A DNA stretch of 23,234 nucleotides from Larix sibirica (taxonomy: Eukaryota > Streptophyta > Pinopsida > Pinales > Pinaceae). This document shows positions 16,911 to 23,234 of the stretch, piece after piece. The DNA lies in the NCBI GenBank assembly GCA_004151065.3, contig NWUY0305010863.1, positions 1-23,234 on the forward strand. The letters are read 5' to 3'. The stretch's first letter is position 1; the number at the start of each line of letters is the position of its first letter. A program made the translations under genes and the position numbers. Under the pieces are notes generated by a model. It worked only from the letters and a program-made list of their open reading frames with translations, searched no databases and was not told where the DNA came from.

Positions 16911-18440
16911 CAGGTTGATTCTAGAACTAACCACGGGCAGTAGGTAACTGAGATTCTTTGGGCAGGTTGATGAGATAACAGAGTCCATTGGGGCAGGTGG
17001 ATGATAGAACTGCAGCAGGTTCCGCTTAGCATTTGGGATAAGCTAGCTATTGGGCCCAGCTGATTGACTATAGCCCAGGTTGAATAGAAACCCGTGGTAG
17101 GCTCATAGTTGAATTGTACCAGCTGCTTGAAGAGAGCCCAGGTTGACTAGATATCCGTGAGCAGTAGGTCCATAGTTGAATTGTAAACAGCTGAGTGAAA
17201 TGAGAACAGGTCGAACGTATACCCGTGAGCAGAAGCAAGCTAATTGGGTAACAGCTGTTTGTGATGGGAACAGATTGAATAGCTCCCCGTGGGCAGAAAA
17301 TAGCTTATTGGGTAACTGGTAGATTCGATAGCAGGTAGAATAGATACCCGTGAGCGTTAGGTAAAATAGCTTATTGAATAGCAGCTGGTTGATTCAATAC
17401 CTGCAGCAGACTCCACTGAGCTGTTGGCGTAAGAATTCCATTGGTCCCAGCTGGTAGTGACTCAAACAGAATAGCTACCCGCGAGCAGTATGTAACATAG
17501 TTGAATTGTGCAGGTGGATGAGAGACCAGAGCTTTTTGGGTAGCAGCTAGACCATGTTGACTATAGTCCCGTGGTAAGACCTTAGTTTTTTTGGTAACCA
17601 ACTGTTTGTGATTCGAACAGGTTGAATAGCTTCCCGTGGGCAGTAGGTAACTTATAATATTTGGTAACCGGTGGATTCGAGAACTGAGGCCTGTTGGTCC
17701 TGGGCGTGAAGAGAGAACAACTGGATGTGTGTGGCTGTAAGGTGCGGCATGAACCTCAACTGGGTGAATCGAGACCAGGGGCTATTAGAAAACCAACCGT
17801 GGGCAGTAAGTTACATAGCTAAAATGTGAACTGGTTTATTATATATAGATATTATTTGGGACCAGCTTTTTTATTAGAGACCGGGTTTACTAGAGCCCCG
17901 TGGGAAGCCCATAGTAGAATGGGGAACCATCTGAATGATATAGCAGGTTTAATATAGAACCATGCTCAGTAGGTACCATAGCAGATGTTGTAACTTCGGG
18001 CAGTATTTCACTGTGGTATTCTAGAGAACATAGTTATGCTGGGACTGGGTGTGATTATTCCAGGTTGATGAGATAACAAACCATGGGCAGTAGGTAACAT
18101 AGTTTATTTGCTCCATTTGATTAGAGAACAGAGTCCATTTGTGCAGGTTGATTATATGCAGCAGGTATAACAGAGCATTTGGGATAAGATGTCTCTTGGG
18201 ACCCGCTGTTTGCGAACTGTTTTAATAGAGACCCGTGTGGTAAGCCCAGAGTCTAATTGGGACCAGCTGTTTGAATAGAGCCCAGGTCTAAAAGATACCC
18301 GTGAGCAGCCCATAGCTTCTTCGGTAAAAGCAGGTTGTTATGGGAACAGGTTTAATATCTACCCGTGGGCAGTAGGTAAAATAGCAGATGGTGAAACTTT
18401 GGTAAGTCGTGAACAGGTTTATTCGATAACTGAGTCCATT
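16911..18440 (+). repeat. Diverged tandem array, unit ~64 bp, with a higher-order duplication
   Basis: The phrase 'cccgtg(a/g)gcagtaggtaa' or a near form recurs at about 17091, 17154, 17222, 17286, 17347, 17478, 17568, 17633, 18232, 18300 and 18361. Spacing is close to 61-68 bp or multiples of it in most cases. Between these come 'catagcttattgggtaac', 'cagctg.ttga' and 'caggttgaatag'. A larger block is itself repeated: 'acagagtccatt..gcaggt' to 'gcatttgggataag' at about 16977-17042 recurs at about 18128-18190. Dense stops argue against coding. Confidence 0.75.
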
Positions 18441-18624
18441 TGGGAAGTAACTAGGCTTGAGGGGTGCACTGACTGCTGCTCACCCTTGGCGGAGCTTTTG
18501 GACATTATCCCTACGAGATTCGCCATTTTACCGTGGCGGAGGTTAGTGAAGTTTGACCTATCATTTGATCATCTCTCATTTTACTTATTGGCCCCCCCAA
18601 ATAAGTCAAAAAAGAGTCGAGTCC

Positions 18625-18647
18625 CTCACCTTTTTAGGGAAGGTGAG
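18625..18647 (+). other. Hairpin, 8-bp stem and 7-nt loop
   Basis: CTCACCTT (18625-18632) pairs with AAGGTGAG (18640-18647) around tttaggg. It sits at the 3' end of a plus-strand open frame that ends in TAA at 18651-18653. Plant mitochondrial transcripts often end at stem-loops, but I see no gene here to terminate, so function is uncertain. Confidence 0.5.
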
Positions 18648-18653
18648 CAATAA

Positions 18654-19690
18654 ATCCCTCTGGGCCTCACCCTCCTAACCTCGGATGAGTCCCTTTGGGC
18701 CTTGGGGAGGTTCTTGCTAATTTCACTCCTCGATCTCCTATGGAGACGTGTCACTTTCATAGTGCAATCATGGATCAAAAACACCTTCCTTATAAAATGA
18801 ATTAGGAAAGTAAGGAGTCTCAACGGGGTTGTGTCCATGCATTCTTGGTACTCCATGCTGCCAGTACTCATTTCAGCAGGTGGTTAATACACTACGTCAG
18901 TGTTACATACCAAGGTTCAATGCCCCATCCATTCACTTAATGCCATGAGTAGATCACTTTATGCCAGATTTCTATTTCTTCTTGTCCATTTGGGAACCAA
19001 TTTCATAAGATAGTGTCTGCTCTCATTGACATGGACTAAGGAGGCACGGAACTAATCCCTAATGATTATTGCCAGGAGGTGTTGATTCAATATATGCTGG
19101 TACTTCGCTAGTCAATTCCTATGGGTAGCTCTAATCCGCTAAATAAGGCAGGCTATTCCACTAATTCAATGGTAGAGGCTTCTAATCCTACTACAGTGAT
19201 CCAATGGGGAGGAGGAATCAGCAGCAAAAGAATCAATGGGAATAATCCAATGGGAGGAGACTCCTATATAAAATAAATTCGCTGATAGTAAGTGCCCAAG
19301 AGGTCTTTGCTCACTGTTAAGCTGATACCAGCGCCAGTCTCATCTGGAGCCATATGTTCACAGGAGGTGGGTTGTTGCTGCTTTTATTTTACCCTGCCCA
19401 GGAGGTTTTATTTGTCTATATATTCTATTGCATATCTACGCTTAACTTATCCATTTGAATAGGTCTCCTTAGGCACCCCACCTACCCATTTCCTATTGTT
19501 GTATCAATCAATAGGTCTGCTCCATTGTAACAAGAAATCAATAATTGATATACGAGATCGCATCTCTACGTCGACCTTGTCCATAAAGAAATAGGAGAAC
19601 TACTGGGAGTGTAAGTTCCTACGAAGGAAGCTTGGCGTTAGAGAGAGCTGGTTGAATACGAAGGCTGGTCCAGTTAGGCGAGAAGAGAAC
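18654..19690. other. No gene recognised; small internal repeats
   Basis: 'tccct(c/t)tgggcct' occurs twice at 18656-18705. 'tccaatggga(g)gagg' words recur at about 19200-19260. Nothing else is assignable. Confidence 0.45.
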
Positions 19691-19860
19691 ATGTGGATGG
19701 CTAGATAGGGAAAGTTAGTTAGTGCTGTTAGTAGCGAGGGATGGACTTGAAATGGATACAGTGTGGGAAGGCTAGATAGGGACTTGAAATGGCTAGGGAC
19801 TTGAACCAGTCGTTATAGATAGGGACTTGAAATGATCGTTATGGACAATGTATAGGGATA
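19691..19860 (+). repeat. Decayed tandem of ~22 bp ('gctagatagggacttgaaatg')
   Basis: Units 'ggctagataggga', 'gacttgaaatgg' and 'tagggacttgaaatg' repeat at irregular spacing from the first 'ggctagatagg' to the final 'tatagggata'. Confidence 0.7.
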
Positions 19861-20339
19861 CTATTTATTACGTTATTTCAATAGTGTTTTCTACCTACTT
19901 ATCTATCTCCCCCAGGGTAGGTTGGCACAGGCCTCGCTACTCTGGCTACACTATAAAAGTGAGTCATGCCAGAGTCCATCCGTGTAAGAAGGAAGGAAAT
20001 AAGTAGGAGGGTGACCATCAGGCTACAAACCATCAGGGGGAAAGATCTCTGGTATGGAAAGATCGGGCAAGATGGGCAAGAGAGCCTGCCTTTCCCGTAG
20101 CTCCGATAGGCATCCATAGAGCGTGCCCTTACGAGCTTGGGTGAAGGTGGCTCAGCCTGGTTGTGAAAAGAGCGAGCTGCTTGGGTGAAGTTAAAGCAGG
20201 GGTATCCTCTTATCCATTCAATCAGGGGAGAATCCAATTCCTTTACTATGTGGTCCGGTACGTGCCCTTTCTTTATTCCCTCAACGAATTCTAGCCATGC
20301 ATCCTCCCTAAAAATTACGACTTTTTAGTGTGAACGTAA
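19861..20339. other. No gene recognised
   Basis: A 112-codon minus-strand frame (20237-19899) has no ATG start. It includes one hydrophobic stretch (LMVCSLMVTLLLISFLL) and matches nothing I know. It may be fortuitous. Confidence 0.35.
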
Positions 20340-20645
20340 CATAGGGGTGGCATTTGAACCAGTTCCAGTCGCAGTTCAATAGTCAGTAGCGTCCCTTCCT
20401 ATTAAATAGAAAGACGCAGCATCAAGGGTAACATCAGTTTAGGCGGTGAAACCCACAACGAAGGGGCAGCCTTGAGCAATAGATTTCCCCCCCCCAAGAA
20501 CAAAGTCAGGTAGAGCGAAGGCATAGGCATCGTAGGTAGAGGCGAGAGAAGAAGCGTAGCTAGGACTTGAAGTCAGAGCATAAACCAAGCTCATAAGTAT
20601 CAAAGGCTCGGCAGGAATCAGAACTATAATAGTGGGGAGGTGCAC
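20340..20645 (-). repeat. Gly/Ala/Ser/Thr-type repeat patch
   Basis: The minus strand reads VYALTSSPSYASSLASTYDA, then YAFALPDFVLGGG and TATGTGSNA, interrupted by stops and frame changes. It is the same family style as 6440-8900. A 9-C run (G on the minus strand) near 20487-20495 would be slippage-prone. Confidence 0.5.
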
Positions 20646-20899
20646 CGGAACTACTAATCCCGTAAAGGATCAATCGCAGCAGAATAAAACCCATGACCTT
20701 CCCTTTTACCATATTACTTGCTCTGCCTGTACTTTTCTTTTCCGGTCACTGCCTTTCCTGTTCTGTATTACCGCCCCTATCTTTCCTATCCTACCGATGT
20801 ATAGGTTCGACTGATCATGTAGGTTGTGCTGGGGAATGATCTGATTGACCGTTTCTCTTTGATCCCGCGGATCCCATTGCATATCCACCACGCCATCAG

Positions 20900-21030
20900 C
20901 GATAGGGGTAGCCGCAGTTCAAGATCGAGATTTAGATCTCGTGCCAGAACCCATTGATTCACCAGCAGAAGTGGTGGATGCAGATCTCGTTGTAAAGCTA
21001 CCAGTAGCAGATGCAAATCCAAATGCATAA
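20900..21030 (-). repeat. Gly/Ala/Ser/Thr-type repeat patch
   Basis: The minus strand reads GYAFGFASATGSFTTRSAST followed by TSAGESMGSGTRSKSRS and a stop, then TAATPIADGV. Phrases such as GYA.G.ASATGS match the other patches in style. Confidence 0.5.
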
Positions 21031-21179
21031 CCTATGGACCTGATCTCTCCGTTCATAGAAGGTATCACCTTACTGGGCCTTTATATCTTGACTTTATTCC
21101 CCTGTTTCATTCCATTTACGACCAACACCCGCCTTTTCTTCGTCAAGCTTCTGGTCCATTAAAAGGAACTAGTGAAGCT

Positions 21180-21910
21180 TAAACTTGAACTTGCTCTGGG
21201 ATAGGTTATGCTGCCTCTCTAGTCTTTGCTCCTGGTATTGCTGGTTCAACTCCAACCTAGCCTCCGCCCCTGCTACCTTCCTTATGGGTGCCACTCCCTT
21301 TGATACTGGAGTGAAATCGAAATATGACACTATCTAAACTTAATCCACTGGTGCTTCTTCAACGGATGCTGCTTAAACCGCTGCTCCTTCCTCTGCACCT
21401 GGAGGATCTCCTGCTATAGTTGCCTTTGCTCTACTTGATGTCCCCCACGATAATACTTTTGCGAAAAACCAATCCAACCACATACTGGCATCGATGATGC
21501 ACCGTACAATCCTGAATCAAACCTAACGAGCCAAATACTTAAGCCACACCTAGGCCCAGTCACCTAATCGTCGAAGTGCTAGTGGGATGTACATAGGTAT
21601 AGGTCTCTGGTGCTATCTAAGCCCCGATTCCAATCGCTTGATGCTTGAATGCATAGTGCCCTAATTAGCTCTGCGATGTAACTTGTGCTTCCATATGTAT
21701 CCACTTGCTGCTACTTGTTCTGTCTAGTCATTTAACTAATCGGCCGAAAACCTACTAACAGGCCATCGCTCAGTACCGTATAACGTCATTCAGCATGCCC
21801 AAGATCTATCTTCAATTGCGGGTTATGCGCCTGGATATGTACCTGGATATGCACCTGCTCCTGCTTTTGATGCACCTGGACTTTGAACTGATAGCTTCGC
21901 CTCTGTATTT
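21180..21910 (+). repeat. Gly/Ala/Ser/Thr-type repeat, plus-strand patches
   Basis: The coding-like sense is now on the plus strand. 21190-21260 reads TCSGIGYAASLVFAPGIAGS. 21340-21440 reads STGASSTDAA and TAAPSAPGGSPAIVAFAL. 21820-21890 reads GYAPGYVPGYAPAPAFDAPG. The stretch between (about 21450-21800) has nothing recognisable. Reversal of polarity relative to 20340-21030 implies inversion within the family. Confidence 0.5.
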
Positions 21911-22273
21911 AATGCAAAGAGAATGTGTATAAGAATATCATACCTGGACATAAAATAGAACTTACCACCGAGAGGCATCTAATTACCTATCAATCTCCCT
22001 CCATCTATCTATGGGTGGGTTAGGTAACTCATGTGAGCCGACTCGTGCGTGTAGAATAGGGAGTTGCCCCTAGGTGGGCCGAAAAGTAAGGCCGATCCGA
22101 TCGGGCTGGACTGAGCAAAGAAGAAGTGAGAAGGGCAGGATTCACCAGACGAAAGCACCTTTACTTTACTTCTATACTGGGCAGCCGGATGGAAGGTACA
22201 TTATATATGTAATTTAGGGTTTTTCTGAAAAAGAAAAAATACCACACATGCATGCAGAGAATCAGGTCATGCG

Positions 22274-22498
22274 ATGGACGATTTCCGATTTCTCCTACCT
22301 TTTGATTCGGAAGGTTATCCATCCCTATCTATAGGCCCTATCGGACCGATACCTACCTTACTCATCTTCCCCTCAAAGCAGCTTATATATGGTCCACGGG
22401 GAAAGGAAATATTGAATTACAGATGCACGGAGAATAAAAGAGCTTTTCATGAAGCTACAGAGCGGAAAAAGAACGAAATAAGGAGAGAATGCATTTGA
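22274..22498 (+). CDS. Small hypothetical ORF
   Basis: An ATG-started frame of 74 codons, not recognised. The N-terminal half is mixed hydrophobic with a Gly/Pro/Ile segment (SIGPIGPIPTLLIFPSKQLI). The C-terminal part is basic and helical-looking (RAFHEATERKKNEIRRE). A poly-A-rich stretch (gaaaaagaaaaaa) precedes it, and its last codons run into the first of several 'ggagagaatgcatttg' repeats. Without homology a chance ORF remains likely. Confidence 0.2.
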   Translation: MDDFRFLLPFDSEGYPSLSIGPIGPIPTLLIFPSKQLIYGPRGKEILNYRCTENKRAFHEATERKKNEIRRECI

Positions 22499-22715
22499 TC
22501 CTAGACGTACGATATTTGGTTCAAACCGGATTACGGAGCGGAGGGTATAATATATATACTCTATTTTGTTAAACCCAACCAAAGCAGGAGCGGAGGGAGG
22601 GGAGAATGCATTTGTATGTATACGAGCGAGTTTCGTGAAACGTACCAAATTCACCCTAGCGCAAGGAGAGAGAGAATGCTCTACCGCTAACTCAAGGAGA
22701 TAATGCACTTCCCCT
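22480..22715 (+). repeat. Diverged repeats around 'ggagagaatgcatttg'
   Basis: 'aggagagaatgcatttg' (about 22482), 'ggggagaatgcatttg' (about 22600), 'gagagagaatgctctacc' (about 22667) and 'aaggagataatgcactt' (about 22694) recur. Two copies are followed at some distance by 'tacgatatttggttcaaa'- and 'cgtaccaaattc'-type sequences. Confidence 0.65.
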
Positions 22716-22818
22716 ATATTTATTACCCTCAAAGCCTGAGATAGCGATTGAGGGAAGAAAGTAGTATTTGGTTCTTACCCCCGAAAGATAGGCATGCATC
22801 AGACCGCCTAGCCAAGCC

Positions 22819-22885
22819 AGATAGGTAAGCAATAGAATTCTTATATAGTTTCCCTACAATAAAAAAAAAGATAGGTAAGCAATAG
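22819..22885 (+). repeat. 17-bp direct repeat 'agataggtaagcaatag'
   Basis: Exact copies lie at 22819-22835 and 22869-22885, 50 bp apart, with an A9 run between them and 'attctta' shared after each. Confidence 0.85.
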
Positions 22886-22995
22886 TACTTCATTCTTATG
22901 CCTGCCAGGGGGCCTTTGCTTCCCCACAAGTACGTTCTCTTTCGTGCGTGAAAAGGAAGGCAGGAGATCTCTTTCGTTCGGGTTGCCCACCCTAA

Positions 22996-23034
22996 GGCTC
23001 TGGGGCTTCGTAGAAGGCTTTGGGCTTCGTAGAT
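22996..23034 (+). repeat. Tandem duplication of ~20 bp ('ggctttgggcttcgtaga')
   Basis: Two adjacent units (22996-23015 and 23016-23034) differ by one substitution and one G. Confidence 0.8.
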
Positions 23035-23080
23035 GGGTAAGGCGTAACGTATTGAAAGCCAGTGGTCAATATATCTTCAG

Positions 23081-23203
23081 TGGTTTGAATCAATAGTTAG
23101 TCAACAGCCACGAAGTGGTAATAAAAATTGGAACTAACCCTACTACTTATATCTATTTAGGAATTAATGGTCAACCTGGAATTGTCTTTACTACTCAATC
23201 AGG
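23081..23203 (+). pseudogene. Short coding-like GT-type fragment
   Basis: The plus-strand frame opens after a stop at about 23094 and reads KIGTNPTTYIYLG then INGQPGIVFTTQSG up to the short element at 23204. The style (IGT...TTYIYLG.NGQPG) is close to the units at 8020-8110 and 8600-8680 (GTTGN..ITYI.GT). I treat it as an outlying patch of that family and not a known gene. No ATG precedes it. Confidence 0.35.
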
Positions 23204-23234
23204 AAGGTCCCGGAGGGGCTTGCGCTTCCTAGTG
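23204..23234 (+). mobile_element. AAGG-bounded GC-rich short element, subfamily 2, cut by window end
   Basis: The first 31 bp match the minus strand of 8418-8453 and 13682-13717 exactly, beginning AAGGTCCCGGAGGGG. The window ends before the expected closing AAGG. Confidence 0.75.

Noticed and set aside
16911-18440. CRISPR-like array
   Set aside because: Units are contiguous and diverged throughout. There are no conserved repeats separated by unique spacers, and no cas genes are nearby.
18680-18712. Hammerhead-ribozyme-like string ('ggatgagtccctttgggcc')
   Set aside because: It has a GATGAG-like core and a short stem, but the CUGAUGA core is not exact and no GAAA follows the stem, so the catalytic core is missing.
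22211-22222. Telomere-like 'tttagggttttt'
   Set aside because: A single occurrence with no tandem TTTAGGG repeats.

Overview
The window looks like non-genic DNA from a land-plant mitochondrial genome, most plausibly a large, repeat-rich seed-plant one. A gymnosperm is my best guess. I recognise no conserved mitochondrial gene, rRNA or tRNA on either strand. The case for a plant mitochondrion is indirect. There are short GC-rich dispersed elements of 35-36 bp bounded by AAGG direct repeats, which recall the 'Bpu' elements described in the Cycas mitochondrial genome. The remainder consists of unrelated, decayed tandem-repeat blocks, short repeats shared between distant sites, and a fragment of a nuclear-type Ty1/copia retrotransposon. 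A nuclear locus of mitochondrial origin cannot be excluded from sequence alone.

Layout. 1-610: minus-strand open frame for a coiled-coil protein with a basic, Pro/Gly/aromatic tail, open at the window edge. Just upstream lies a stray unit of the repeat that forms the array at 16.9-18.4 kb. 640-4640: repeat-derived, gene-free DNA with two GC-rich short elements, a diverged duplication (about 1.5 and 2.0 kb) and a diverged triplication (3.1-3.85 kb). 4640-6190: an AT-richer block without ORFs. 6440-8900: a degenerate sequence whose translation (mostly minus strand) is dominated by Gly, Ala, Thr, Ser and Val. It is preceded on the minus strand by a short acidic ORF with an ATG (9121-8897). 9.2-10.0 kb: three diverged copies of a repeat of about 200 bp. 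10.2-11.86 kb: short repeats, the degraded 3' end of a copia pol gene, a polypurine tract and one LTR. 12-14.6 kb: gene-free DNA with more short-element copies. 14.6-16.3 kb: minisatellites, a 28-bp perfect palindrome and a diverged triplication. 16.4-18.44 kb: minisatellites, including a diverged array with a unit of about 64 bp. 18.4-23.2 kb: mostly unassigned DNA with further patches of the Gly/Ala/Thr-type repeat, one small ATG ORF and, at the right edge, another AAGG-bounded element cut by the window.

No operon or pathway can be inferred. The coherent picture is a graveyard of tandem arrays and small mobile elements. The features most worth following are the AAGG-bounded elements in two subfamilies, the dispersed Gly/Ala/Thr-type family on both strands, the 64-bp array with a stray unit beside the coiled-coil ORF, and the palindromic TACGTAATTACGTA sites.
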